Origin: Gillisia mitskevichiae
GTDB lineage: Bacteria; Bacteroidota; Bacteroidia; Flavobacteriales; Flavobacteriaceae
NCBI RefSeq assembly: GCF_003634585.1
Contig: NZ_RBLG01000001.1
Coordinates: 1,215,766 to 1,279,765, forward strand
Reading direction: 5' to 3'
Length of the DNA stretch: 64,000 bases
Shown here: one piece after another, positions 26,532 through 35,860 of the stretch
Position numbering within the stretch: position 1 is the first letter of the stretch
Layout: each line of letters opens with the position of its first letter
Position numbers and translations under genes: made by a program
The notes under the pieces: model-generated
What the model was told of the DNA's origin: nothing
Seen by the model: only the letters and a program-made list of their open reading frames with translations
Databases searched by the model: none

Positions 26532-27755
26532 ATGAACGTTCAATTAAGTCATCCAGATACCAACCTCTTTGCAGAAATTCAAATTACAGGATCTAAGAGT
26601 GAATCTAATCGAGCTTTAATCCTTAAAGCATTATACCCTTCTATAAGTTTAAGCAATCTATCCAATAGTGACGACACTTCAGTTTTGCAAAAGGTATTAT
26701 CGGCTAAAGAAGGGACAGTAGATATTCATCATGCTGGTACTGCAATGCGTTTTCTTACGGCCTATTTTGCTTCTAGAGAAGGAGTGGAAGTTGTGCTTAC
26801 GGGGAGTTCTAGAATGCAGGAACGACCAATTAAACTTTTGGTAGATGCTCTCAAAATGCTAGGGGCAGAGATCAGTTATTTAAATGAAGAGGGATTTCCG
26901 CCTATCAAGATCACAGGTAAAAAATTTCAGAAATCATCGGTAAGGGTTCAGGCTAATATCAGCAGCCAATATATTTCAGCATTAATGTTAATAGGTGCTT
27001 CCCTGCCAGAGGGATTAAGTATAAATTTGGAAGGACCCGTAACTTCCGCTCCCTATATTAATATGACCTTAGAATTGCTTCACTATTTTGAAATTGAAGC
27101 AGAATTTGAAGGACAATTAATAACAATTCAACCTAAAAATAAAGTACAAGCTAAAACTTTTGAAATTGAATCTGATTGGAGTTCTGCTTCGTACTATTTT
27201 TCTATTGCTGCTTTAGGAAAACAAGCACAACTTAATTTAAAGAACTACAAACAGGAAAGTTTACAAGGAGACTCCAATATTATTCCTATTTATAAAGAAT
27301 TTGGAATTGAAACCTCATTTACGGCTAATGAAATTCAACTTTTAAAAAATACATCTAAAAAACCTAAGAGTTTACATTTAGATCTTCAAAACATGCCAGA
27401 CCTTGCTCAAACCATTGCAGTTACTTGTTTAGGTTTAGGAATAGGTTGCGAGTTGAAAGGTCTTCATACTTTAAAGATCAAGGAAACGGATAGATTAGTT
27501 GCTTTAAAAAATGAATTAGAGAAATTTGGTGCGGTTGTAGAGATCACCAACAATAGCTTGTCTCTAGCAGCCTGTGCTATATTAAAGGAAAACATAGAAG
27601 TAGAAACTTATAACGATCATAGAATGGCAATGGCTTTCGCGCCTTTAGCCTTAAAAGTTCCGCTTACAATAAAAGATGCTGGAGTAGTTTCAAAATCATA
27701 TCCGGAGTTTTGGGAAGACCTAGAATCCATTGGATTTTCTGTAGAGAAAGTCTAG
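26532..27755 (+). CDS. aroA: 3-Phosphoshikimate 1-carboxyvinyltransferase (EPSP synthase)
   Basis: It joins shikimate-3-phosphate and PEP in the shikimate pathway. Diagnostic elements are SKSESNRALIL at the N terminus, HHAGTAMRFLTAYF, SRMQERPI, the SSQYISALMLIG segment and the C-terminal KETDRL...YNDHRMAMAFAPLAL. The 407-aa length is slightly short for the family but complete. It lies apart from the pheA-tyrA operon. Confidence 0.94.
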   Translation: MNVQLSHPDTNLFAEIQITGSKSESNRALILKALYPSISLSNLSNSDDTSVLQKVLSAKEGTVDIHHAGTAMRFLTAYFASREGVEVVLTGSSRMQERPIKLLVDALKMLGAEISYLNEEGFPPIKITGKKFQKSSVRVQANISSQYISALMLIGASLPEGLSINLEGPVTSAPYINMTLELLHYFEIEAEFEGQLITIQPKNKVQAKTFEIESDWSSASYYFSIAALGKQAQLNLKNYKQESLQGDSNIIPIYKEFGIETSFTANEIQLLKNTSKKPKSLHLDLQNMPDLAQTIAVTCLGLGIGCELKGLHTLKIKETDRLVALKNELEKFGAVVEITNNSLSLAACAILKENIEVETYNDHRMAMAFAPLALKVPLTIKDAGVVSKSYPEFWEDLESIGFSVEKV

Positions 27756-27789
27756 ATTACATTCATTTGTTAAATAAACATCTATTTAC

Positions 27790-27821
27790 TTGACAACCCC
27801 TATGTTGAGGTTGTATATTTG
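27790..27821 (+). promoter_or_regulatory. Promoter of queA, with internal inverted repeat
   Basis: TTG at 27790-27792 and TATATTTG at 27814-27821, with 21 bases between them, match the Bacteroidota consensus. Between the boxes lies a perfect inverted repeat, ACAACC-N10-GGTTGT, which could be an operator. Confidence 0.6.
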
Positions 27822-27848
27822 CATCCTTTAAAAAATGATAATATGGGA

Positions 27849-28898
27849 ATGAAACTTTCACAATTTGGTTTTGAACTTCCGGATGAACTTCTAGCTGAAT
27901 ACCCTTCAGAAAATAGGGATGAAGCACGTTTGATGGTTCTAAACAGAAAAGACCAAACAATTGAGCATAAATTATTTAAGGATATAATGGATTATTTTGA
28001 GCCAAATGATGTTATGGTTCTTAATAACACCAAGGTATTTCCTGCGCGTTTATTCGGAAACAAAGAAAAAACCGGAGCTCGTATTGAAGTTTTCTTATTA
28101 AGAGAATTAAATCCAGAAACTAAGCTTTGGGATGTGTTAGTGGATCCAGCAAGAAAAATTAGAATTGGTAACAAGTTGTATTTTGGGGATGATGAAAGTC
28201 TTGTTGCTGAAGTAATAGATAACACTACATCTAGAGGTAGAACTCTTCGTTTCTTATATGATGGTTCTTACCAGGAATTCAGAAAAAAATTACAGGAACT
28301 AGGGGAAACTCCACTTCCTAAATATATTAAAAGAGACGTGCAGCCAGAAGATGCTGAGCGTTACCAAACTATTTATGCTAAGAATGAAGGTGCTGTTGCT
28401 GCTCCAACTGCAGGTTTGCATTTTTCTAAGCATTTATTAAAACGTTTGGAAATAAAAGGGATAGATTTTGCTGAAGTTACGCTTCACGTAGGATTGGGAA
28501 CTTTTAGCCCAGTGGAAGTTGAAGATCTTTCCAAGCACAAAATGGATAGTGAAGAAGCTTTTATTGAAGAGAAAGCTACTGTAACAATCAATAAGGCGCT
28601 TAGTGAAAAACGCAGAATTTGTGCTGTTGGTACAACAAGTATGCGTGTGTTGGAGAGTGCGGTTTCTTCTAACCATACTTTAAATGAATTTAGTGGTTGG
28701 ACCAATAAATTTATTTTTCCTCCGTACGATTTTAGCATTGCTAATTGTATGATCACAAACTTCCATACGCCTAAGTCTACTTTAATGATGATGGTTTCTG
28801 CATTTGCAGGACATGATTTTATGAAAAAAGCTTACGACGAAGCGATCAAGGAAAAATATAAGTTCTATACTTATGGAGATGCTATGTTGATTATCTAA
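27849..28898 (+). CDS. queA: S-adenosylmethionine:tRNA ribosyltransferase-isomerase
   Basis: QueA adds the cyclopentene precursor of queuosine to tRNA, using SAM as ribosyl donor. The N terminus [19 protein letters not shown], the central [11 protein letters not shown] and [10 protein letters not shown] and the C-terminal [17 protein letters not shown] are diagnostic. The open frame begins further upstream; ATG 27849 fits the family start, with ATG 27843 as an alternative. Confidence 0.94.
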   Translation: MKLSQFGFELPDELLAEYPSENRDEARLMVLNRKDQTIEHKLFKDIMDYFEPNDVMVLNNTKVFPARLFGNKEKTGARIEVFLLRELNPETKLWDVLVDPARKIRIGNKLYFGDDESLVAEVIDNTTSRGRTLRFLYDGSYQEFRKKLQELGETPLPKYIKRDVQPEDAERYQTIYAKNEGAVAAPTAGLHFSKHLLKRLEIKGIDFAEVTLHVGLGTFSPVEVEDLSKHKMDSEEAFIEEKATVTINKALSEKRRICAVGTTSMRVLESAVSSNHTLNEFSGWTNKFIFPPYDFSIANCMITNFHTPKSTLMMMVSAFAGHDFMKKAYDEAIKEKYKFYTYGDAMLII

Positions 28899-28920
28899 CA
28901 TCCACCTTCCAAATAATTTA

Positions 28921-28970
28921 AACCACGAATACGCTCATTTAAAGAGAAGTATTCGTGGTTTTCTTTTTTT
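28921..28970 (+). terminator. Terminator after queA
   Basis: The perfect 12-bp stem AACCACGAATAC / GTATTCGTGGTT with a 16-base loop is followed by a T-rich tract. Confidence 0.8.
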
Positions 28971-29020
28971 AGCAGAGTTTTGAATTTGATAGTTTCTACT
29001 GTAAATCCTAATAATCTTCA

Positions 29021-29028
29021 TACTTTTG
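29021..29028 (+). promoter_or_regulatory. -7 box (TACTTTTG) just before rlmN
   Basis: TACTTTTG fits TAnnTTTG and ends four bases before the GTG start, so the transcript would begin at or very near the start codon. No TTG is seen at the normal -33 distance, so confidence is limited. Confidence 0.35.
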
Positions 29029-29032
29029 CAGC

Positions 29033-30076
29033 GTGAAAGAAAAGAAGAAAGATATACGTGCTTTAACTAAGGAACAATTACAGGATTTCTTTGTAGCTCA
29101 AGGAGATAAGTCTTTTCGTGGGTCTCAAGTTTATGAGTGGCTGTGGAATAAAAGTGCTCATAGTTTTGAAGATATGACTAATATTTCCAAAGCAACAAGA
29201 CAGATGATGGAGGACAACTTTGTGATCAATCATATTCGTGTAGACCAAATGCAAAGAAGTAGTGATGGTACTATTAAAAATGCAGTAAGATTACATGATG
29301 ATCTCACCGTAGAATCTGTTCTTATTCCTACTAAAAAGAGGACTACCGCTTGTGTTTCTTCTCAAGTTGGATGCAGTTTAGATTGCAGATTTTGTGCAAC
29401 GGCTACCTTAAAGCGTATGCGTAATCTAAATCCAGATGAAATTTACGATCAAGTAGTTGCTATAGATAATGAAAGCAGATTGTATTTTGATAAGCCATTG
29501 TCCAATATCGTTTTTATGGGGATGGGAGAGCCGCTCATGAACTACAATAATGTAATGAAGTCTATAGAAAAGATCACTTCCAAAGAAGGATTAGGGATGT
29601 CTTCTAAGCGTATTACAATTTCTACTTCTGGGGTTCCCAAGATGATCAAGAAGTTAGCAGATGATGAAACAAAGGTAAAACTGGCCGTTTCGCTTCACTC
29701 TGCAATAGATGAAATAAGAACTACAATTATGCCTTTTAATGCAACTTTTCCTTTAGTAGATCTTCAGGAAGCATTGGAATATTGGTATGAAAAAACTAAA
29801 AGCAGGATCACCTATGAGTATATTGTTTGGGAAGGTATAAATGATACCCGTAAAGATGCTGAAGCATTGGTGAAATTCTGTAAATATGTGCCTTGTAAGG
29901 TTAATTTAATTGAATATAATCCCATAGATGATGGTGTTTTCCAGCAGGCTTCTTCTGAAGCTACCAGTATGTACGAGAACATGTTGGAAAGAAATGGAAT
30001 TACCGTTACCGTTAGAAGATCTAGAGGGAAAGATATAGATGCAGCCTGTGGCCAATTGGCAAACAAATCTTCATAA
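29033..30076 (+). CDS. rlmN: 23S rRNA (adenine2503-C2)-methyltransferase, radical SAM
   Basis: It methylates A2503 of 23S rRNA and A37 of some tRNAs. The radical-SAM triad is Cys114, Cys118 and Cys121 in GCSLDCRFCATA, followed by FMGMGEPL and a late Cys in DAACGQL that forms the methylene intermediate. The start is GTG, which gives the usual length of 347 aa; no ATG is near. Confidence 0.94.
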   Translation: MKEKKKDIRALTKEQLQDFFVAQGDKSFRGSQVYEWLWNKSAHSFEDMTNISKATRQMMEDNFVINHIRVDQMQRSSDGTIKNAVRLHDDLTVESVLIPTKKRTTACVSSQVGCSLDCRFCATATLKRMRNLNPDEIYDQVVAIDNESRLYFDKPLSNIVFMGMGEPLMNYNNVMKSIEKITSKEGLGMSSKRITISTSGVPKMIKKLADDETKVKLAVSLHSAIDEIRTTIMPFNATFPLVDLQEALEYWYEKTKSRITYEYIVWEGINDTRKDAEALVKFCKYVPCKVNLIEYNPIDDGVFQQASSEATSMYENMLERNGITVTVRRSRGKDIDAACGQLANKSS

Positions 30077-30124
30077 CAGCCTAAAAATATCTAAACCATA
30101 ATCTTTAGCTATATTTGATTTCTT

Positions 30125-31102
30125 ATGAAGGTGATCTCTCAAATAAAATTACCGGTTGAAAAAGAAATGGAACTTTTCGAAAAAAAGTTCTTTGAGTCCA
30201 TGTCTTCAAAAGTGGCGCTCTTAAATAAAATAACGCATTATATAGTTAACAGGAAAGGGAAGCAAATGCGACCTATGTTTGTGTTCTTGGTTGCAAAAAT
30301 GGTTTCTGAAGGGCAGGTGAACGAACGTACCTATCGAGGCGCAGCGGTTATAGAACTTATTCATACTGCTACCTTGGTTCATGATGATGTTGTAGACGAA
30401 TCTAATAGGAGGAGAGGATTTTTTAGTATTAATGCACTTTGGAAAAACAAGATCGCTGTTTTAGTAGGTGATTATTTACTTTCTAAAGGTTTATTGCTTT
30501 CTATAGATAACAACGATTTCGATCTGCTGAAGATCATCTCTATCGCTGTGAAAGAAATGAGTGAAGGCGAGTTGCTCCAAATAGAAAAAGCCAGACGTTT
30601 AGATATTACCGAAGCTGTTTATTACGATATTATTCGCCAGAAAACAGCGACTTTAATTGCAGCTTGTTGTGGTTTAGGCGCTGCTTCAGTAAAACCGGAA
30701 TCCTCAGAGATCGCTAAAATGAGAAGATTTGGGGAGCTTATTGGAATGGCTTTTCAAATAAAAGATGATCTTTTCGATTATGGAGAGGAGCAAATAGGGA
30801 AACCAACGGGGATCGATATCAAGGAACAAAAAATGACCCTGCCATTGATCTATGTGCTCAATAATTCTACGCCAAAAGAAAAAAAATGGATCATCAATTC
30901 CATCAAGAAACACAACAAGGATAAAAAACGCGTTAAGGAAGTTATTGCATTGGTAAAATCTAACGGCGGGTTGGATTATGCTGTTACCAAAATGAAAGAA
31001 TATCAAAAAGAGGCACTTTCAATCTTAAACGATTACCCACCTTCAACTTATAAAGATTCACTTATCTTAATGGTGAACTACGTGATAGAACGTAAGAAGT
31101 AA
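30125..31102 (+). CDS. ispB: Trans-polyprenyl diphosphate synthase (octaprenyl type)
   Basis: It elongates isoprenoid diphosphates for the quinone side chain. The first aspartate-rich motif is HDDVVDES (Asp87-Asp91) and the second DDLFD near 214; GKQMRPMFV at the N terminus binds pyrophosphate. Product length is inferred from family likeness (325 aa) rather than residues. TATATTTG ends nine bases before the ATG, suggesting a very short leader. Confidence 0.88.
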   Translation: MKVISQIKLPVEKEMELFEKKFFESMSSKVALLNKITHYIVNRKGKQMRPMFVFLVAKMVSEGQVNERTYRGAAVIELIHTATLVHDDVVDESNRRRGFFSINALWKNKIAVLVGDYLLSKGLLLSIDNNDFDLLKIISIAVKEMSEGELLQIEKARRLDITEAVYYDIIRQKTATLIAACCGLGAASVKPESSEIAKMRRFGELIGMAFQIKDDLFDYGEEQIGKPTGIDIKEQKMTLPLIYVLNNSTPKEKKWIINSIKKHNKDKKRVKEVIALVKSNGGLDYAVTKMKEYQKEALSILNDYPPSTYKDSLILMVNYVIERKK

Positions 31103-31130
31103 TTTTTTCAGTAAACAATTATCAATTATC

Positions 31131-31152
31131 AGTCTGAGCCTGTCGAAGAGTG
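31131..31152. repeat. Possible dispersed intergenic repeat fragment
   Basis: The AGTCTGAGCCTGTCGAAGAG sequence in a 185-base gap resembles a short repeat word that I recall from intergenic regions of Flavobacteria. Only one copy is seen here, so the call rests on recollection. Confidence 0.3.
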
Positions 31153-31230
31153 ATTTCTTTAAAAAGTAAGGCTTAAAGACCTTATTCTCTCCCAAACAAA
31201 AACTTTCTTCAAAAATAAATTAATACCTAG

Positions 31231-31257
31231 GCAACCTTTTGTAATTTTCTTACGTCT
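31231..31257 (+). promoter_or_regulatory. Candidate ECF-type promoter of the sigma gene
   Basis: GCAACC, a 16-base spacer and CGTCT resemble the -35 AAC / -10 CGTC form used by ECF sigma factors, and the site lies 31 bases before an ECF sigma gene. This suggests autoregulation. Confidence 0.45.
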
Positions 31258-31287
31258 ATATAAATAGATGGGTTTAAGTAAAGCTTA

Positions 31288-31848
31288 ATGAAGGTAATAC
31301 CACTTTTTAAAAACGAAAAGCAATTAATTGCAAGAGCTGCGAAAAACCATCGTGATGCCCAACAGCATCTCTATGAAAAATATTCTGGCAAAATGTTGAG
31401 TGTTTGCAGAATGTATATAAAAGATCTTCAGCATGCAGAAGATGTAATGTTAACCGGATTTTTTAAGGTTTTTACGCACTTAAATGATTTTAAACATGAA
31501 GGTAGTTTTGAAGGTTGGGTGAGAAGGATCATGATTCGAGAGTCAATTTCTTTTCTTCGGAAAAAAAATGAACTAGAGTTTCAAGAGGAAATGGAGTCCT
31601 TAAAAAGTGAAGGATTTGATGCTATTCAGGCTGAGGTAGATGCAGAGCATATTCAGCAATTAATAGACGAATTACCGGAGGGTTATAAAGCGGTTTTTGT
31701 GCTTTATGCAGTTGAAGGATATAAGCACGCAGAAATTGCAGACTTACTTAAAATAACGGTTGGGACCTCAAAATCTCAGTTGTTTAAAGCTAAAAAAATG
31801 TTACAAGAACAATTAGAACAAACAAACACTTCAAGTTATGGGAACTGA
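31288..31848 (+). CDS. RNA polymerase sigma factor, ECF family (copy 1)
   Basis: The 186-aa protein has sigma region 2 (AQQHLYEKYSGKMLSVCRMYIKDLQHAEDVMLTGFFKVF...FEGWVRRIMIRESISFLRKK) and region 4 (LPEGYKAVFVLYAVEGYKHAEIADLLKITVGTSKSQLFKAKKML). It overlaps by 11 bases a gene for a single-pass membrane protein that may be its anti-sigma partner. A second such pair occurs near 40 kb. Confidence 0.9.
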   Translation: MKVIPLFKNEKQLIARAAKNHRDAQQHLYEKYSGKMLSVCRMYIKDLQHAEDVMLTGFFKVFTHLNDFKHEGSFEGWVRRIMIRESISFLRKKNELEFQEEMESLKSEGFDAIQAEVDAEHIQQLIDELPEGYKAVFVLYAVEGYKHAEIADLLKITVGTSKSQLFKAKKMLQEQLEQTNTSSYGN

Positions 31849-32611
31849 AAGATTTGAAGATAAAATAAAGAGGCAGTTGCTGGATCGGGAGATCGCTCCA
31901 TCTGCGGGAAGCTGGGATAAACTAAGCGCTAAATTAGATGCTAGTCAAGAAAAGAAAAGACCATTTGCGTTTTGGATGGGAATTGCAGCGAGTATCATTG
32001 GAGGGATCTTGATCTTAAGTTTAGTATTCAATAATTCGACTCTTTCAAATTCCCCTGAAATTGTAGATGCCCCTAAAGAAGATTTAAAAATCGAGAAAAC
32101 TCCAGTAAAATCTTCAAAAGAGATTTTTACAGAAATTAAGAAGGAAGCAGAACGAGTTGCAGCTTCAGAAGGGAAGCAAGAATCAATAACATCTAAAAAG
32201 GATAAAGTTGATCCTTTAATAAATCAAGTTAGATCAAAAAACAGAGAGGAAATAGCAGTTTTAGATAATAAGGCTTTACTAAAAGAACAAAAGATAAACA
32301 CCTCTCTAGAAGCCGCAAGTGATAATTTGTTAGATCTAACATTAAATAACGCCTTGGCAAGTGTGCTTACGCAAACTGATAATGGCCAAGAAGTTACAGA
32401 TGCTGAGATAAATAAATTGCTGGCTGAAGCCGCATCAAAAATTAGTCAGGAGCGTTATAAAAAAGATTTTGCCTTAGGAAAGGTGAATGCGCAAGACCTT
32501 TTGCAAGATGTAGAATTTGAAATGGACAATTCCTTTCGGGATAAGATCTTTGAGATCTTAAAAGAGGGATATTCAAAAGCGAGGACCGCAGTTGCAAATA
32601 GGAATTATTAA
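31838..32611 (+). CDS. Single-pass membrane protein, putative anti-sigma partner
   Basis: The first ~40 residues are charged and likely cytoplasmic (EIAPSAGSWDKLSAKLD), then one membrane helix at ~44-64 (FAFWMGIAASIIGGILILSLVF) and a long, charged, Lys/Glu-rich periplasmic part. The SWDKL pattern before the helix also occurs as IWNNI in the protein next to the second ECF sigma. No catalytic domain is seen. Function as anti-sigma is inferred from order and topology. Confidence 0.55.
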   Translation: MGTERFEDKIKRQLLDREIAPSAGSWDKLSAKLDASQEKKRPFAFWMGIAASIIGGILILSLVFNNSTLSNSPEIVDAPKEDLKIEKTPVKSSKEIFTEIKKEAERVAASEGKQESITSKKDKVDPLINQVRSKNREEIAVLDNKALLKEQKINTSLEAASDNLLDLTLNNALASVLTQTDNGQEVTDAEINKLLAEAASKISQERYKKDFALGKVNAQDLLQDVEFEMDNSFRDKIFEILKEGYSKARTAVANRNY

Positions 32612-32743
32612 TTAGGATAGAATTAGCCGTTATATCATCACAAAGACTTAGAAAGTCAAATTAAATCATTCATCAATCAAGTCCAATAAGCCGCCTCTTC
32701 AAAAGAGGAGGTAGGCAGAGGACATTTAAAAACCAACAACATC

Positions 32744-33781
32744 ATGAAAACAATTATCGTAACTCTTACACTTATTATGTTCAGTCTTGCAATGCAAGAT
32801 ATGCAAGCGCAAAATGATAGCATTCCTATTAAAACAGAACGTTTAGAGACTCTTAAACAAAAAATTATCGAGGAAGAAAAGGAAGGGCTGAAATCTGAAT
32901 TGGAAAGAATTCAAATGCGACTAGATAATAAATTTATCACTCAAGAGGAAGCTGATAAATTAAAAAAAGAGGTAGCTGAAAAACGCGCCTTAAATATTGA
33001 AAACAGAATCGCTATTTTAGAAAATAAAACAGCTTTAGAGGAAAGAAATAATAATAATTATTCTTCCATTGAGTTGCTTGGAAATGGGAAAATTGTAAAT
33101 ATAAACGTGAATCATGATGATGAAAAGGATCGCGTTTTTGATAAAAGAACAACCAGTGATCTAGTGCTTGCTGCAGGTTTTAATAATGTGATCTCCGATG
33201 AGAACTCTTTAGATAATTCAGATTTTAAAATTGGAGGAAGTCGCTTTTTTGAAATTGGTTGGGCTTGGAAAACCAGGGTATTTGAAAATTCCAATTGGCT
33301 GCGTGTAAAATATGGAGTTTCCTTTCAATTCAATGGATTGAAGCCAACAGATAATAAATTTTTCGTTAAGGATGGGGATCTAACTCAGTTGGAAGAATTT
33401 GAATATGATTTGGATAAATCTAAATTCAGATCAGATAATTTGGTGTTTCCATTGCATTTTGAATTTGGTCCTTCCAAGAAAACTGAAGGAGCAGATTATT
33501 TCAGATACAATACCAGCAATCAATTTAAAATAGGGGTTGGAGGATATGCCGGATTCAATATTGGGGAACGTCAAAAATTAAAATATACTGTAGACGGAGA
33601 TAAGAAGAAAGATAAATTAAAGAGTGATTACAATACCAATGATTTTGTGTATGGGTTAAGTAGTTATGTGAGCCTTGGTGGTACTGCTCTTTACGTGAAA
33701 TACGATCTTAATCCCCTATTTAAAGACCCAAATATTGAGATGCGAAATATCTCTTTTGGACTGCGTTTTGATATAGATTAA
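32744..33781 (+). CDS. Secreted protein with coiled coil and outer-membrane barrel-like C terminus, unknown
   Basis: A signal peptide (IIVTLTLIMFSLAMQDMQAQ) is followed by an alpha-helical, Glu/Lys-rich coiled coil at ~25-100 and a beta-strand-rich domain ending in ISFGLRFDID, a barrel-type C-terminal strand. It is downstream of the ECF sigma and membrane protein genes and may be a target of that sigma. No named family is recognised. Confidence 0.6.
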   Translation: MKTIIVTLTLIMFSLAMQDMQAQNDSIPIKTERLETLKQKIIEEEKEGLKSELERIQMRLDNKFITQEEADKLKKEVAEKRALNIENRIAILENKTALEERNNNNYSSIELLGNGKIVNINVNHDDEKDRVFDKRTTSDLVLAAGFNNVISDENSLDNSDFKIGGSRFFEIGWAWKTRVFENSNWLRVKYGVSFQFNGLKPTDNKFFVKDGDLTQLEEFEYDLDKSKFRSDNLVFPLHFEFGPSKKTEGADYFRYNTSNQFKIGVGGYAGFNIGERQKLKYTVDGDKKKDKLKSDYNTNDFVYGLSSYVSLGGTALYVKYDLNPLFKDPNIEMRNISFGLRFDID

Positions 33782-33801
33782 ATACAATTTGCTAAGTTGT
33801 G

Positions 33802-33846
33802 AAAGAGGATGGTTTTCTATTAGTAGAAACCATCCTCTTTTTTTAT
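33802..33846 (+). terminator. Terminator of the ECF module
   Basis: The 14-bp stem AAAGAGGATGGTTT / AAACCATCCTCTTT is followed by a T run. Confidence 0.85.
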
Positions 33847-33895
33847 TTATTGTTACATTTGGAACTTCTTACAAATCCTATATTCCGAATAATCT

Positions 33896-35860
33896 TTGAT
33901 TTCAAAAAACTCCATAGATCTTGTATTTGAAACCGCTCGAGTAGAGGAGGTTTTAGGCGATTTTGTGCAATTAAAAAAATCTGGATCTAATTTCAAGGGA
34001 TTAAGTCCGTTCACAGATGAACGTTCTCCAAGTTTTATGGTGTCTCCTGTGAAACAAATTTGGAAAGATTTTTCTAGCGGAAAAGGAGGGAATGTGGTGG
34101 CCTTCTTAATGGAACACGAACATTTTACCTATCCAGAGGCTATTAAATATTTAGCTAAGAAATACAACATAGAAATTGAAGAGACCGAGCAAACAGATGA
34201 GCAGAAACAGCTTTTAGACGAGCGTGAAAGCATGTATTTAGTTTCTGAATTCGCTAGTACGTATTTTCAGAACACCATGCTTAAAACCGATCAAGGAAAA
34301 GCTATTGGTCTTAGTTATTTTAAGGAAAGAGGTTTTACAGACGAAACCATCAAAACCTTTGGTTTAGGATATTGTTTGGATGAATGGGATGCATTTACTT
34401 CTGAAGCAATTCGGAAAGGTTATAAAATGGATTATCTGGAAAAAACCGGGTTGACCATTGTAAAAGGCGAAAAGCAATTCGATAGATTTAAAGGAAGAGT
34501 AATGTTTCCTATTCAATCTATGTCGGGTAGAGTATTAGGTTTTGGGGGTCGAATTTTAACCAACGATAAAAAGGCTGCTAAATATTTAAATTCCCCAGAA
34601 AGCGATATTTACCATAAGAGCAAAGTGCTTTATGGTATTTATCATGCAAAGCAATACATAGCCAAAGAAGATAATTGCTATTTGGTTGAAGGATATACAG
34701 ATGTGATCCAATTTCACCAAAGCGGAATCCAGAACGTGGTATCTTCTTCGGGAACCTCGCTTACTTCAGAACAAATTAGGCTTATAAATAGGCTTACCAA
34801 GAATATTACTGTGCTATTTGATGGTGATGCCGCCGGGATGCGAGCTGCTATTCGTGGAATAGACCTTATATTGGAACAGGGAATGAATGTAAAGGTGGTG
34901 GTTTTTCCAGAAGGAGAAGATCCAGATAGCTTTGCGAAGAAAAATTCTCAAACAGAATTAGAGGAATATCTTGAAGAAAATTCAAAGGATTTTATAGAAT
35001 TTAAAGCTTCGCTACTATATCAAGATGCTAAGAACGATCCAGTAAAACGAGCCAATCTAATTCATGATATGGTTTCTAGTATCGCGAAGATCCCAAATCA
35101 AATTCAGCAAGAAGTTTATATACAGGAGTGTTCCAGAATTATGGATATTTCTGAAGAGGTTTTGTTTTCTACTCTAACACAAATGTTGGCAAAAGAAGGG
35201 AAAGCCGCTCCACAAACAAAAGGAAAATCTAAGTCTTTTGAAGTAGTAAAAGAGTCTACCTCTCCACGATCTAAGGTAGATGAGCTGTTCGAATTAGAGC
35301 GAAAGATCATTAGTTTATTGTTGCTTTACGGGACAGTAGAGGAGGAGTTTGAAGATCTAGTTTGGAAAGAGAATGCTCAAGGGGAATTAGTTTTAGAACC
35401 AGAATTACAGAAAGCCAAGGTTTTTGAAAAGATATTTTTAGATCTTCAGGAAGATGAAGTAGCTTTTACCAATGAACTTTTCAAGGAATTATATAGTTTG
35501 GTGATCAATAAGTTGAATGAAGAAGGGAAGTTGACTTTAGAAACCTTTGTAAATGAACTGGACTCTAAATTATCTGGAGAAGTAACTACCATCTTAATGG
35601 AGGAAGAGCAATATATCTTACATGATTGGGAACGTATGGATATTATGGTAAAGCAAAAAGATGCGAGTATTGCCAGATTAGTTAATGAGACCATTTTAGC
35701 TTTAAGACGTTTTTTAATCACTAAAAAGATAGATGAACTTTCTAATGAAATAAAAATGGCAGCTCCTTCGGAAGATCAGGCTTCAAGCTCTTTAGAAGAT
35801 ATAGTAGATTATCTTTCTTTGAAAAAGATCCTTTCTAATAAATTAAACAGGGTTATGTAA
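33896..35860 (+). CDS. dnaG: DNA primase with degenerate zinc-finger
   Basis: DnaG makes RNA primers at the fork. The TOPRIM region has YLVEGYTDVIQF and LFDGDAAGMRAA; the C-terminal helicase-binding part follows. The N-terminal zinc domain lacks its ligands: CPFH is replaced by SPFT (37-40) and the later Cys pair by Asp58/Ser61 in KDFSSGKGG, while the surrounding fold residues remain. A TTG start is used, because the family N terminus MISKNSIDLVFE begins exactly there and no ATG is near. It is 654 aa, with no truncation. Confidence 0.92.
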   Translation: MISKNSIDLVFETARVEEVLGDFVQLKKSGSNFKGLSPFTDERSPSFMVSPVKQIWKDFSSGKGGNVVAFLMEHEHFTYPEAIKYLAKKYNIEIEETEQTDEQKQLLDERESMYLVSEFASTYFQNTMLKTDQGKAIGLSYFKERGFTDETIKTFGLGYCLDEWDAFTSEAIRKGYKMDYLEKTGLTIVKGEKQFDRFKGRVMFPIQSMSGRVLGFGGRILTNDKKAAKYLNSPESDIYHKSKVLYGIYHAKQYIAKEDNCYLVEGYTDVIQFHQSGIQNVVSSSGTSLTSEQIRLINRLTKNITVLFDGDAAGMRAAIRGIDLILEQGMNVKVVVFPEGEDPDSFAKKNSQTELEEYLEENSKDFIEFKASLLYQDAKNDPVKRANLIHDMVSSIAKIPNQIQQEVYIQECSRIMDISEEVLFSTLTQMLAKEGKAAPQTKGKSKSFEVVKESTSPRSKVDELFELERKIISLLLLYGTVEEEFEDLVWKENAQGELVLEPELQKAKVFEKIFLDLQEDEVAFTNELFKELYSLVINKLNEEGKLTLETFVNELDSKLSGEVTTILMEEEQYILHDWERMDIMVKQKDASIARLVNETILALRRFLITKKIDELSNEIKMAAPSEDQASSSLEDIVDYLSLKKILSNKLNRVM

